A stretch of DNA of 64,000 bases, from the NCBI RefSeq assembly GCF_900091705.1, contig NZ_LT594785.1:1592858-1656857 (forward strand). Direction: 5' to 3'. Position 1 is the stretch's first letter. The number at the start of each line of letters is the position of its first letter. Below, piece after piece: positions 54,574 to 63,455 of this stretch. Below the pieces are notes generated by a model. That model was not told the origin of the DNA. It saw only the letters and a program-made list of their open reading frames with translations, and made no database searches. The stretch is from Clostridium mediterraneense (GTDB lineage: Bacteria > Bacillota > Clostridia > Clostridiales > Clostridiaceae). The position numbers and the translations under genes were made by a program.

Positions 54574-54604
54574 AAAAGATAGTTATTTAAAATAACTATC
54601 TTTT
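54574..54604. terminator. Rho-independent terminator
   Basis: Perfect stem AAAAGATAGTTATTT / AAATAACTATCTTTT with a tiny loop, after the 48-residue small gene. Confidence 0.8.
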
Positions 54605-54611
54605 AAGAAAA

Positions 54612-54758
54612 TTATAATGTAAAGCTCTTTTCTTCGCTTTCCTCTTTTTCTTCTTGATTATTACTATTTTTTTTGTTTTTCTTATCATAAGCTAAAGATG
54701 CTATTAAAGCAGCACTTGCAAGAGCAAGCAAAGTAGCTTTTCCTTTTTTAATTTTCAT
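54612..54758 (-). CDS. Small single-pass membrane protein
   Basis: 48 residues: a basic start MKIKKGK, an alanine/leucine membrane segment (about 8-23, ATLLALASAALIASLAY), then a lysine/asparagine and glutamate-rich tail ending EEKSFTL. The ATG follows a strong AGGTGGTG by 7 bases, and a terminator lies 8 bases after the stop. These signals make the short frame credible. No homologue is known to me. Confidence 0.7.
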   Translation of the reverse strand: MKIKKGKATLLALASAALIASLAYDKKNKKNSNNQEEKEESEEKSFTL

Positions 54759-54809
54759 TTTAATTCACCACCTATAAATATTAATTAAGATCTTTATTTT
54801 AAATTAAAA

Positions 54810-55763
54810 CTATAATTTCTTTACAGTCCATTCCATATTATTAGCAGTTTCTATTACCTTTTCATAACACATTTCTGGATGTATTGTTTGTTCATGAGCT
54901 ATTGTTAATACAGACATTGATATTGAGAACTTAACTGTTTCTTCTGATGAAAGACCATTTAAATATCCATATCCCATACCTGCTACAAATGAATCTCCTG
55001 CCCCTGTAACATTAACAACCTTAACTTTGCCAGAACATATTTTACCACATTCCTTACCATCATTATAGAATATTCCATCAGCATCTAAACTTATAAATAC
55101 TTTTTCTACCCCAAGTTCTATAAAGTAGTTACTTGCTCTTATTAGGTCATCATCATCTATTATAGGGAAGCCTGCTAAAATTTCAGCTTCATGTCTATTT
55201 GGTTTTATAGTATGGAAATACTTTACAAGATGTTTTACCCAACCTGCTTTTTCTGCTGATACTGGATCTAAAATAAATTTAGTCTTGTCACTAAAGTTTG
55301 TAAGTAAATATTCCATTATTGCAGGGTTATCTGCATCTAAAACTACATATTCAGCATTTTCAATTATTTCTCTTTTACTATCTATAAATTCTGGTGTCAT
55401 TCTGTCTATACTCTTCATATCAACTATAGCTGATACCATTTCACCATTTTCATCTAATACAGCAAGATAAGTTGGTGTTGACATTCCTTTTAATATTAAT
55501 GAATCTGACATATCATAACCATGTTTTGCACCATGCTCCATCATCTGTTGTCCATTAGAATCGTCTCCTAATATAGATATGAACTTAACATTAGCTCCTA
55601 CCCTAGCCATGTTTTCTGCTATATTTCTACAAACTCCACCATATGACATCTTAACTTCTCCTGGTGTTGAATTATAAGATCTATATTTTGATCTACTAAA
55701 TCCAAAAATATCTACTATTGCTGCCCCAAATACTAAAATATATGGCTCTTTTCCTGTGTTCAT
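54810..55763 (-). CDS. PfkB-family carbohydrate kinase
   Basis: 317 residues, ribokinase/PfkB fold. YGGVCRNIAENMARVGANV (about 41-59) is the substrate-side GG region, and VTGAGDSFVAGMGYGY (about 249-264) the C-terminal signature with catalytic aspartate. PsuK-like pseudouridine kinases have similar spacing, but no psuG is adjacent, so the substrate is left open. ATG after GGGAGGG. 30 bases downstream of the DUF4250 gene, so likely cotranscribed. Confidence 0.88.
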   Translation of the reverse strand: MNTGKEPYILVFGAAIVDIFGFSRSKYRSYNSTPGEVKMSYGGVCRNIAENMARVGANVKFISILGDDSNGQQMMEHGAKHGYDMSDSLILKGMSTPTYLAVLDENGEMVSAIVDMKSIDRMTPEFIDSKREIIENAEYVVLDADNPAIMEYLLTNFSDKTKFILDPVSAEKAGWVKHLVKYFHTIKPNRHEAEILAGFPIIDDDDLIRASNYFIELGVEKVFISLDADGIFYNDGKECGKICSGKVKVVNVTGAGDSFVAGMGYGYLNGLSSEETVKFSISMSVLTIAHEQTIHPEMCYEKVIETANNMEWTVKKL

Positions 55764-55793
55764 GTAAACTTTCCCTCCTGAATACTGCCGCTC

Positions 55794-55982
55794 TTATTTA
55801 AACTGATTTAATGATTCTATATATTCAAAACCATTCTTCTCTAATATTTCTTTTAATTCTTCTTTATTAATGTTTAAATCTTCACAAAGTTCGTTAAGTG
55901 AACTATAAAAATCTCTTAGCTTTAAATTGATTATACTAAGTAGCATAAATGGATCTATTGACTTATAATTACTTAAATCCAT
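55794..55982 (-). CDS. DUF4250 family protein
   Basis: 62 residues. DPFMLLSIINLKLRDFYSSL and LCEDLNINKEEL with GFEY match the DUF4250 family in the expected order. Function is unknown. ATG after GGAGGGAG. Cotranscribed with the PfkB kinase gene. Confidence 0.85.
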   Translation of the reverse strand: MDLSNYKSIDPFMLLSIINLKLRDFYSSLNELCEDLNINKEELKEILEKNGFEYIESLNQFK

Positions 55983-56063
55983 AATTCTCCCTCCATTTAT
56001 AAATTAACTTTATAATTATTATATACGACTTTTATTTGTTCTACAAATATTAAATATATAAAT

Positions 56064-57395
56064 TTATAACTTTGCTTTTTTATTTTCTGTTAATTTTAAT
56101 ATAACAAAGCAAATCATAATAATAATTTCAACTAAAGGAGCTGTAATCCAAACTCCTGTAAGTCCAAAAATCTTAGGTAGTAATATAACTAATACTATTG
56201 TTAATATTAAACCTCTAAATGTTGATAATATAAATGATGATCTAGCCTTTTCGATAGCTTGTAGGTATGATATTGAAACTATATTTACTCCCATTAATAT
56301 AAATGCTATAAAGTATATTCTTATCCCTTTAACAGTTATATCAATTAATTCTCCTCTTTGATCAGTAAATATTAATGCTAATTGTTTTGGCATAATAAAT
56401 CCTATTAAAAAGAAGAAAATACCTAATCCTAAAGCTATCTTAAATGATATATTAAATAATTTTTTAACTCTTTCTTCTTTTCCTCCACCATAATTAATAC
56501 TTATAAGAGGTTGCATTCCCTGTGCTATGCCATTAAATACAGCTAGGAATATAAGTGCTATATTTGCTATAATTCCATAAGCTGAAACAGATATATTACC
56601 ACCTATAGATAAAATAACTTTGTTAAATACAAATATAACAAATCCTGCTGAAAGCTCCGTTACAAAACTAGGCATACCATTTGCTATAACTTTAAAAATT
56701 GTTGATGTTCTTGCTGCTTTAAATTCTAAATGCATACTATTATTTCTTTGAATAAAATGTATTAGTAACACTGCTAATCCAAAGGCCTGACCTATGGTTG
56801 TTGCAAGTGCTGCACCTTTCATCCCCATATTTAATGGATATATAAACACATAGTCTAAAACTATATTAACAATATTAGTTGTTATTATAGATAGCATTGC
56901 AAGCTTTGGAGCCTTATCAGTTCTAACAAAAACATTTAAGAAATTAGAAAGTATAAATACTGCATTAAAATCAAAAATTATCTTTAAATATTGCTTAACA
57001 TAATCAAATGTTTGTGGAGTTGCTCCAAGTATGTAACAAATATCATCTAAAAATAAATATGTTAGTATATTAATACAAACTATTACTATAATAGCTCCTA
57101 TAAGGGAGCTAGTAAAAATATCATTAACTTTATGAAATTTCTTTCTTCCAACTGCTATTGAAAGAGCAGTTGCTCCACCCACTCCAAAAGTTAAAGCTAT
57201 AGCATAATAGACACTGAAAATTGGTACTCCTATATTAAGTGCTGCTAGTCCAAGACTTCCTAACCTTCTTCCTATAAACATAGTATCAAATAAAATACAT
57301 ATTGAAAGTCCTAACATTCCACTTACTGATGGTATCATATATTTAACAAGTAAACTTTTTTCACTATCTTCTAATAAATTTATTTTACCTTTCAC
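56064..57395 (-). CDS. MATE-family efflux transporter
   Basis: 443 residues, twelve membrane segments in two halves. LVKYMIPSVSGMLGLSI and FIGRRLGSLGLAALNIGVP at the N-terminus and GIAQGMQPLISINYGGG in the middle match DinF/NorM-type MATE exporters. Exports drugs or metabolites by cation antiport; substrate unknown. GTG start after TAGGTGATAT. The two small genes upstream run in the same direction. Confidence 0.9.
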   Translation of the reverse strand: MKGKINLLEDSEKSLLVKYMIPSVSGMLGLSICILFDTMFIGRRLGSLGLAALNIGVPIFSVYYAIALTFGVGGATALSIAVGRKKFHKVNDIFTSSLIGAIIVIVCINILTYLFLDDICYILGATPQTFDYVKQYLKIIFDFNAVFILSNFLNVFVRTDKAPKLAMLSIITTNIVNIVLDYVFIYPLNMGMKGAALATTIGQAFGLAVLLIHFIQRNNSMHLEFKAARTSTIFKVIANGMPSFVTELSAGFVIFVFNKVILSIGGNISVSAYGIIANIALIFLAVFNGIAQGMQPLISINYGGGKEERVKKLFNISFKIALGLGIFFFLIGFIMPKQLALIFTDQRGELIDITVKGIRIYFIAFILMGVNIVSISYLQAIEKARSSFILSTFRGLILTIVLVILLPKIFGLTGVWITAPLVEIIIMICFVILKLTENKKAKL

Positions 57396-57431
57396 CTGTA
57401 TATCACCTAGCTTTTCTTTAGTTTATTTTTT

Positions 57432-57617
57432 CTATTTTGCCTCTTCTATTTTATTTATTAATTTAGTTTCTATAAGTTCTGACTTTGAAAATCCTTTTTT
57501 AAAATACCTAATTTGCTTATACTCAATTCCTCCCATTTGAAAATCTAGTACATCTATTCTATCACCTTTATATATAACAGGTTCTCTTTTCGCTTTTAAA
57601 AATATTTTTAATTCCAT
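57432..57617 (-). CDS. Small hypothetical protein
   Basis: 61 residues, basic, with KREPVIYKGDRIDVLDFQMGG in two strands. The ATG at 57617 is chosen because AGGAG abuts the ATG 12 bases earlier; the choice is uncertain. It follows the next membrane-protein gene directly, with TAG and ATG one base apart. No family recognised. Confidence 0.55.
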   Translation of the reverse strand: MELKIFLKAKREPVIYKGDRIDVLDFQMGGIEYKQIRYFKKGFSKSELIETKLINKIEEAK

Positions 57618-57618
57618 A

Positions 57619-57807
57619 CTATTCTTCATCTCCTAACATATCTTTTTTCTTTCTGTTTCTATAATATCTTCTATATATAAGTATAACTAAAACCCATATT
57701 GCGATTGAAACTATAATATTTGCTTCATAGAATATATAACTTAGTATAGCCAAAATAAGTCCTATTAAAACAATAATTATATCTAATTTACCTATCTTAA
57801 AGTCCAT
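57619..57807 (-). CDS. Small two-segment membrane protein
   Basis: 62 residues with two hydrophobic segments (about 8-24 and 29-45) and a basic-then-acidic tail (RRYYRNRKKKDMLGDEE). ATG after AGGAGG. First gene of a small run ending with the MATE exporter. Confidence 0.7.
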   Translation of the reverse strand: MDFKIGKLDIIIVLIGLILAILSYIFYEANIIVSIAIWVLVILIYRRYYRNRKKKDMLGDEE

Positions 57808-57899
57808 GATTTTCCTCCTATTAAAACTTACTATTTCATTATGCCATCAAAATTGATATATTTAAATATATTAATAAAAAAATAATGGAGGTTTTAATT

Positions 57900-58613
57900 A
57901 TGACTCTTAATATAGCACATAGAGGTTTTTCTGCTCTTTACCCAGAAAATACTATGTTAGCTTTTACAAAAGCTAAAGAACAAGGATTATGTGATGGTAT
58001 AGAACTAGATGTTCAATTAACAAAAGATAATGTACCTATTATAATACATGATGAAGATTTAGAAAGAACTACAGGACAGCTTGGTAAAGTTAAAGATTTT
58101 ACTTATAGAGAAATAAGAACTCTTAATGCTGGTAATAACGAAAAAATTCCATCATTAGAAGAATATCTGGAATTTGCTAAATCTAATAAAATATATACAA
58201 ATATAGAACTAAAAAATAGCGTTATAGATTATAAAGATTTAGAACTAATAACTCTTAACTTAATTTATAAATTTGGATTAAAAGAAGATGTTATTATCTC
58301 ATCTTTTAATCATGAATCAATGATTAAAGTTAAAAATCTAGATAAAAATATCAAAACAGGACTGCTATATGATAATCTAATGCATAATCCTCAAGAATAC
58401 TGTAAAACATGTAATGCAGATGCAATGCATCCAAACTATACATCACTTCTTATAAGCTCTAATATTGAAAAACTTCAAAAAAGTAATATAGATATAAATG
58501 CTTATACAGTAAATGATGAAAACCATATGAGATATCTAGTAGATAAAAAAATAACTTCAATAATAACAAATCATCCTGATATTCTATATAGAATAATCAA
58601 AGGATTAAAATAA
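57900..58613 (+). CDS. Glycerophosphodiester phosphodiesterase
   Basis: 237 residues, GDPD TIM-barrel. AHRGFSALYPENT opens with the catalytic His-Arg and Glu-Asn-Thr. GIELDVQLTKD supplies the metal-binding Glu and Asp, and IIHDEDLERTT the second catalytic histidine. It hydrolyses glycerophosphodiesters to glycerol 3-phosphate and an alcohol. No signal peptide, so cytoplasmic. ATG eight bases after GGAGG; an upstream ATG overlaps that site. Confidence 0.92.
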   Translation: MTLNIAHRGFSALYPENTMLAFTKAKEQGLCDGIELDVQLTKDNVPIIIHDEDLERTTGQLGKVKDFTYREIRTLNAGNNEKIPSLEEYLEFAKSNKIYTNIELKNSVIDYKDLELITLNLIYKFGLKEDVIISSFNHESMIKVKNLDKNIKTGLLYDNLMHNPQEYCKTCNADAMHPNYTSLLISSNIEKLQKSNIDINAYTVNDENHMRYLVDKKITSIITNHPDILYRIIKGLK

Positions 58614-58617
58614 TAAA

Positions 58618-58670
58618 AAAGAACTATCACTATAAAATTTCTTAAAAATTTCTATAGTAATAGTTTCTTT
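58618..58670. terminator. Rho-independent terminator
   Basis: Long stem AAAGAACTATCACTATA / TATAGTAATAGTTTCTTT, followed by ATTTTT. It ends the GDPD gene. Confidence 0.8.
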
Positions 58671-58690
58671 ATTTTTCCCAAATATTACCT

Positions 58691-59209
58691 CTATTTATTT
58701 AAATAATAAATTTCATAAGCCTTTTCTAACAACATTAAATCTCTAAGATTTATAAATTTACCACTGTATGTTTCTAGCTTATCTTCCTTAAATACTTTTA
58801 ATGCTTTATCTATAGGCATCCATTCTAAAGCTATTCCCTCTGCTATCTCACCTTCTGTTAAACTTATTTGTCCATAAGCAAAAGCTTTTGTAAGATAACA
58901 ATAAGATATTTGTAAAAAATCATCATTATCTGCATATTCTATAATCATTCCAACTTCATCTAGAATGTTAATATCACAGCCTGTTTCTTCTTTTATCTCT
59001 CTATAAGTAGCTTCTTTTATAGTTTCATTTTCTTCTATACCACCACCAGGTAATTTATGATAGTTTAAATTTGAAACCTTTAAAATTGCCACTTCATCTT
59101 TATCATTTATAACTATAGCTCTAGCTGCTCTTCTTATTCTATAGTTTTTATCCTTTTTATTAGTTTCTAACCCTATATCATTATTTGTTATTTCTTTTAT
59201 TAATTCCAA
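58691..59209 (-). CDS. Nudix hydrolase
   Basis: 172 residues. A complete Nudix box, GGIEENETIKEATYREIKEE in the expected spacing, with REIKEETG ending the catalytic helix. It hydrolyses a nucleoside diphosphate linked to another group; substrate unknown. TTG start ten bases after AAGGAG. The first 35 residues are a short extension before the fold. Confidence 0.9.
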   Translation of the reverse strand: MELIKEITNNDIGLETNKKDKNYRIRRAARAIVINDKDEVAILKVSNLNYHKLPGGGIEENETIKEATYREIKEETGCDINILDEVGMIIEYADNDDFLQISYCYLTKAFAYGQISLTEGEIAEGIALEWMPIDKALKVFKEDKLETYSGKFINLRDLMLLEKAYEIYYLNK

Positions 59210-59251
59210 GGCTTTGTTCTCCTTTTATAAATTAATATATAATTATATATA

Positions 59252-59533
59252 TTATAAATGCCATTGATTTGTAAACATTGGATCTTCCATTATAAGTTTT
59301 ATCAATTCTGGATCTTCTATAAAACCTTCAGATTTTTGTATAATCTCATATGCTACTGTACAGTATATAAGGGATGCAATAGGAAGTATTTTCACTGGAA
59401 CTGAATTAAAACAAACAACTACAATTCCTATTGATGCTAAAGAATAAATAGTTATTCTTTCTGCATTCATATACTTCTTAAGCTTCTTTTTTATTATCCT
59501 AGGGCTAGGAAGTTCTATAGCTGTAATCAACAT
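59252..59533 (-). CDS. Small membrane protein
   Basis: 93 residues from the ATG of MLITAIELP, which follows AAAGGTG. Two hydrophobic segments (about 28-46 and 50-62) and an acidic tail (EDPELIKLIMEDP). No family recognised. Same strand as the Nudix gene, gap 42 bases, possibly cotranscribed. Confidence 0.65.
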   Translation of the reverse strand: MLITAIELPSPRIIKKKLKKYMNAERITIYSLASIGIVVVCFNSVPVKILPIASLIYCTVAYEIIQKSEGFIEDPELIKLIMEDPMFTNQWHL

Positions 59534-59634
59534 TATTTTCACCTTTAAAATTACTATATTAATATATATATTAATATCTCCTCTAATTATGTAATTTTAA
59601 AGTTTCATAAAATCTAAAGATTACTAAATTAAGT

Positions 59635-60675
59635 TTACTTTCCACAATCCATTTTTATCTTCTTAACTTCTGAAACATCCATATCAACTTTCTTTGCAAT
59701 AGTTTCAATATCAAGAACATCTAATAATTCTTTAGCTATTCTTACTTTCTCAGCTATTACTTTTTCATCAGCAAGCTTTTCATTAGTTAAATTTCCTACT
59801 GTATTTAAAAGACTTTCATCATCATAGAAATCTAAATATGAATGATGCTTACCATTTATTTGATAACCTAAAACTGCATCTATATTAACATTATCAGCAG
59901 CTCTAAATATTGATTTATCTACATCATTAAATTTCTTTTTAAATTCTTCTATCATATCTTTTATTTCAAAACGTGTATTTCCTATTTTCTTGGCAGCTAC
60001 CATACATGCACAATTTAGTGGCCATATACCAGCGTTTTGAATAAAGTTTTTTATGTATCTTTCCTCTATATAATACATTGGTCTTATAAGTTCTATACCA
60101 TCAAAATTACTTGCCTTAAGCCTTGGTAACATTGTCTTAAAGCTACCTGCATATAATATGTTAAGCATTGTAGTTTCTATAACATCATTAAAATGATGTC
60201 CTAAAGCAAGTTTATTACATCCAAGTTCTTTAGCTTTTGCATATAATGAACCTCTTCTCATTCTTGCACACATATAACAAGGATAATCCTGTGCTATTTT
60301 ATCTACAACATTGAAAATACCTGATTCATAAATTTCTATTGGAATATTTAAATACTCACAGTTATCTTCTAAAAGCTTTCTTATATGTGGATGATATCCA
60401 GGGTCCATAGCTATAAATACAACTTCAAAGTTTACATTTCCATGCTTTTTTAATTCTTGGAATAACTTTGCAAGTAAAAGAGAATCCTTTCCCCCTGAAA
60501 TAGCAATAGCTATTTTATCTCCCTCTTCAACTAAATTATAATTTTTTATACCTTTTATAAATTTTGACCATATATTTCTTCTATACTTTTTTATTATACT
60601 TCTTTCTATTTCATTAAGTGGCTTCCTTTCATTAAAGGGCACCAAAATATCGCATCCATTTCCTGCTATACTCAT
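59635..60675 (-). CDS. TtcA-like PP-loop tRNA thiolation protein
   Basis: 346 residues. PP-loop ATPase motif SGGKDS near 59, the two-cysteine motif YMCARMRRG (about 142) and a third cysteine pair in NCACMVAAK (about 222) match TtcA-type enzymes, which thiolate C32 of tRNA with a [4Fe-4S] cluster. The C-terminal tail is unusual for the E. coli protein. The ATG is chosen because GAGGTG lies nine bases upstream. Other adenylating PP-loop enzymes are possible. Confidence 0.85.
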   Translation of the reverse strand: MSIAGNGCDILVPFNERKPLNEIERSIIKKYRRNIWSKFIKGIKNYNLVEEGDKIAIAISGGKDSLLLAKLFQELKKHGNVNFEVVFIAMDPGYHPHIRKLLEDNCEYLNIPIEIYESGIFNVVDKIAQDYPCYMCARMRRGSLYAKAKELGCNKLALGHHFNDVIETTMLNILYAGSFKTMLPRLKASNFDGIELIRPMYYIEERYIKNFIQNAGIWPLNCACMVAAKKIGNTRFEIKDMIEEFKKKFNDVDKSIFRAADNVNIDAVLGYQINGKHHSYLDFYDDESLLNTVGNLTNEKLADEKVIAEKVRIAKELLDVLDIETIAKKVDMDVSEVKKIKMDCGK

Positions 60676-60844
60676 ATAATCAATCACCTCGATATTTAAA
60701 ATAATCTCTAATAATTATATCTTATAAACTATGCTTTTAATAGTTAATTTTTAAATCACTACATATATAAAATTCAACTTATAATAAGCAAAATATTAAA
60801 TATTATGATATAATTAGTAAAAACTGTAAAATGAGGTGTTTTAG

Positions 60845-61114
60845 ATGAAAGCTGTTATAACTGTTGTTGGAAAAGATAGAGTTGGTATTATATCAGAAGT
60901 TTCAAAGATTCTTTCAGATAATAATATAAATATACTTGATATCAGTCAAACAATAATGGAAGATTATTTTACAATGATGATGATTACTAATTTTTCAAAT
61001 TGTAAAGAAGACTTTGGAACTATAAAAGAAATATTTAATGATTACTCAAAAAATAATGCTGTTGATGTAATTATTCAACATGAAGATATCTTTAATTCAA
61101 TGCATAAAATTTAG
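60845..61114 (+). CDS. ACT-domain protein (UPF0237)
   Basis: 89 residues, a single ACT domain: ITVVGKDRVGIISEVSKILS and NILDISQTIMEDYFTMMMI. Such proteins bind amino acids as dimers. It is followed after 12 bases by the UPF0210 gene, and this pairing is common in Firmicutes. It may regulate the larger protein. ATG after GAGGTG. Confidence 0.92.
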   Translation: MKAVITVVGKDRVGIISEVSKILSDNNINILDISQTIMEDYFTMMMITNFSNCKEDFGTIKEIFNDYSKNNAVDVIIQHEDIFNSMHKI

Positions 61115-61126
61115 GGGGCGATTTAA

Positions 61127-62479
61127 ATGATTACTCAAAATGAAGTTCTTGAAACTCTATCAATGATTAAACAACAAAATTTAGATGTTAGAACTATTAC
61201 CTTAGGACTTTCTCTATTAGATTGTGCTAGTGATGATATGAATAAAATTTGTACTAATATATATGATAAAATTACTTTTTCAGCAGAAAACTTAGTTAAA
61301 ACTGGTGAGGATATAGAAAAAGAATATGGTATTCCTATAATAAATAAAAGAATTTCTGTTACTCCTATATCATTAGTTGCAGCTGCTACAAAAGCAAATT
61401 CCTATCTTCCAATAGCAAAAGCTATGGATAGAGCTGCTAAAGAAGTTGGAGTTAATTTTATTGGTGGATTTTCAGCTTTAGTACATAAAGGTTTTACTAA
61501 TAGCGATTTAACTCTTATTAATTCTATACCAGAAGCATTAAAAGAAACTGATATAGTTTGTTCTTCTGTTAATATTGGATCTACTAGATATGGAATAAAT
61601 ATGGATGCTGTAAGACTGATGGGAGAAATAATAAAAAAGACATCTTCTATTACTCCAGATGGATTTGGCTGCGCAAAATTAGTTGTATTCTGTAATGCTG
61701 TTGAAGATAATCCATTTATGGCTGGTGCTTTCCACGGAACTGGAGAAGCTGAAAAAATTATAAACGTTGGTGTAAGTGGACCTGGAGTTGTAAAAAAAGC
61801 TCTAGAAGATATTAGAGGTAAAAGCCTACAAGAAGTTGCAGAAACAATAAAACAAACATCATTTAAAATAACAAGAGTTGGACAGCTTGTAGCTAAGGAA
61901 GCTTCTAAAAGATTAGATATTCCTTTTGGGATAGTTGATTTATCTTTAGCCCCAACTCCAGCAGTTGGTGATTCTGTTGGTAGAGTTTTAGAAGAAATAG
62001 GTCTTTCTAATTGTGGAGGTCATGGAACTACTGCTGCTCTAGCTATGTTAAATGATGCTGTAAAAAAAGGTGGTCTTATGGCTTCATCATCTGTTGGTGG
62101 GCTAAGTGGAGCTTTTATTCCAGTTTCAGAAGATGAATGTATGATACAACAAGTTTCTAATGGATTCTTAACAATAGAAAAATTAGAAGCTATGACCTGC
62201 GTCTGCTCAGTTGGACTTGATATGTTAGCAGTTCCAGGCTCAACTTCTGATAAGACTATTTCTGGAATAATTGCAGATGAAGCTGCTATTGGTATGATAA
62301 ATAATAAAACTACTGCTGTAAGAATAATACCTGTCCCTGGAAAAAATGTAGGGGAAACAGTTGAATTTGGTGGACTCCTTGGAACTGCTCCTATAATGAG
62401 AACTTCCCCTGGTAATTGTGATTTATTTATAGATAGAGGTGGTCGAATTCCAGCTCCTCTTCATTCATTAAAAAATTAA
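61127..62479 (+). CDS. PFL/UPF0210 family protein
   Basis: 450 residues of the DUF711 (UPF0210) family, distantly related in fold to pyruvate formate-lyase. The conserved [29 protein letters not shown] in parts, GGHGTTAAL and [11 protein letters not shown] segments are present. Its enzymatic reaction is not known to me. Cotranscribed with the ACT protein. ATG after GGGGGCGAT. Closed by a terminator. Confidence 0.9.
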   Translation: MITQNEVLETLSMIKQQNLDVRTITLGLSLLDCASDDMNKICTNIYDKITFSAENLVKTGEDIEKEYGIPIINKRISVTPISLVAAATKANSYLPIAKAMDRAAKEVGVNFIGGFSALVHKGFTNSDLTLINSIPEALKETDIVCSSVNIGSTRYGINMDAVRLMGEIIKKTSSITPDGFGCAKLVVFCNAVEDNPFMAGAFHGTGEAEKIINVGVSGPGVVKKALEDIRGKSLQEVAETIKQTSFKITRVGQLVAKEASKRLDIPFGIVDLSLAPTPAVGDSVGRVLEEIGLSNCGGHGTTAALAMLNDAVKKGGLMASSSVGGLSGAFIPVSEDECMIQQVSNGFLTIEKLEAMTCVCSVGLDMLAVPGSTSDKTISGIIADEAAIGMINNKTTAVRIIPVPGKNVGETVEFGGLLGTAPIMRTSPGNCDLFIDRGGRIPAPLHSLKN

Positions 62480-62490
62480 TTTATCAAATA

Positions 62491-62523
62491 AAAAAGGACG
62501 TTTCAATTTGAAACCTCCTTTTT
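62491..62523. terminator. Bidirectional rho-independent terminator
   Basis: Stem AAAAAGGACGTTTCAA / TTGAAACCTCCTTTTT between the convergent UPF0210 and queT genes. Confidence 0.85.
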
Positions 62524-62543
62524 ATTTTGAAGCTTATTATATT

Positions 62544-63047
62544 TTATATAACTTTTCTATCTTTAAGTTTAACAAATATATATTTATATACTATTATTCC
62601 TACTATTGATACTGCAAAGAATTCTCCAGCACCAACTTGAACCATAGTTAATACTAATGGTGAATTAAATAATTTATTTAGCATGTATCCTATAATAACA
62701 CCATTAAATAATACTGGCCAAAGAGAAGCTAAAAATACTCCCCACTTTGTATTTCTTAAATATTTTCCTGTTAAAGCTACACATACAACACTTATAAATG
62801 TTGCTGGAACTCCATAAATTATATTTGAAACAGCATCTGGTCCTAAACCATTAGCTATAAAACAACCTAGTGTTAATCCCCATATATAGAAAGGATCAAT
62901 AAATGCTAAAAGAACCATTACTTCTGATAATCTTGATTGTATTGGTCCATAACTTATTGGTGCAAGCCATAAAGTTAAAACTGCATATAAAGCTGCAATA
63001 ATAGCTGATACTACTAATTTCTTAGTTCTTGAACTTGTATTATTCAT
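62544..63047 (-). CDS. queT: QueT-family transporter (queuosine precursor uptake)
   Basis: 167 residues, about five hydrophobic segments, ECF-type substrate component. The N-terminus with LVVSAIIAALYAVLTLWLAP, then ISYGPIQSRLSEVMVLLAF and GPDAVSNIIYGVPATF matches QueT. It likely takes up preQ1 or a related queuine precursor with a shared ECF energising module encoded elsewhere. The gene is preceded by a preQ1-like aptamer and a transcription attenuator, which fits this role. ATG seven bases after AGGTTT. Confidence 0.9.
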   Translation of the reverse strand: MNNTSSRTKKLVVSAIIAALYAVLTLWLAPISYGPIQSRLSEVMVLLAFIDPFYIWGLTLGCFIANGLGPDAVSNIIYGVPATFISVVCVALTGKYLRNTKWGVFLASLWPVLFNGVIIGYMLNKLFNSPLVLTMVQVGAGEFFAVSIVGIIVYKYIFVKLKDRKVI

Positions 63048-63070
63048 CTATTATAAACCTCCAAAATAAA

Positions 63071-63097
63071 AAAACCGTAATATAAAATTACGGTTTT
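63071..63097 (-). terminator. Attenuator (leader terminator) of queT
   Basis: AAAACCGTAAT / ATTACGGTTTT hairpin with seven T on the minus strand, ending about 24 bases before the queT start codon. The 5' arm CCGTA is complementary to TACGG in the aptamer tail, so the two structures exclude each other. Confidence 0.8.
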
Positions 63098-63193
63098 AAA
63101 CTTAAAATCTAAAATAATTACTATTTAAATAGGAAAATAATTTTTCCCATCAAAAATAAACTTAATCTTAAATAAGATTAAATTAAAGTTTTG

Positions 63194-63236
63194 CCGTAGT
63201 TTTATTTAGGGACAGGAAGCTTCCGAACTGTCCTAT
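63194..63236 (-). promoter_or_regulatory. preQ1 riboswitch, class I-like aptamer
   Basis: On the minus strand the stem GGACAG / CTGTCC encloses the 12-base loop TTCGGAAGCTTC and is followed by CTAAATAAAACTACGG. A 5-6 bp stem, a GTTC...AGC loop and an A-rich tail ending in AAAACTA are features of class I preQ1 riboswitches. The downstream gene is queT. The loop-to-tail pseudoknot is imperfect by eye (AAG against CTA), so it may be a variant. Confidence 0.7.
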
Positions 63237-63372
63237 TCAATTAACATCACTATTTTATATGATAAATTAAATAAAATCAAATTTATTTTTTACATATATA
63301 AATAATTAATAAAATTTTAAGTAATTTAAAAATTTATTAATAAAAATCACTTAGACTTTTATATAAATCATA

Positions 63373-63406
63373 AAAAAAGAACTATCTTTTCTAGATAGTT
63401 CTTTTT
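63373..63406. terminator. Rho-independent terminator
   Basis: Stem AAAGAACTATCT / AGATAGTTCTTT with T-run, after the uracil permease gene. Confidence 0.88.
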
Positions 63407-63455
63407 TATTATTTTATAAAATGCCCTTAATTAAAATAATCCAAAATATTGCTTA

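Larger units (their letters stand above)
63048..63455. other. Leader region of queT and downstream gap of the uracil permease gene
   Basis: Contains the attenuator (63071-63097), an inner TTAATCTTA / TAAGATTAA hairpin, the preQ1-like aptamer (63194-63236) and the uracil permease terminator (63373-63406). Apart from these it is AT-rich with no supported gene. Confidence 0.6.
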
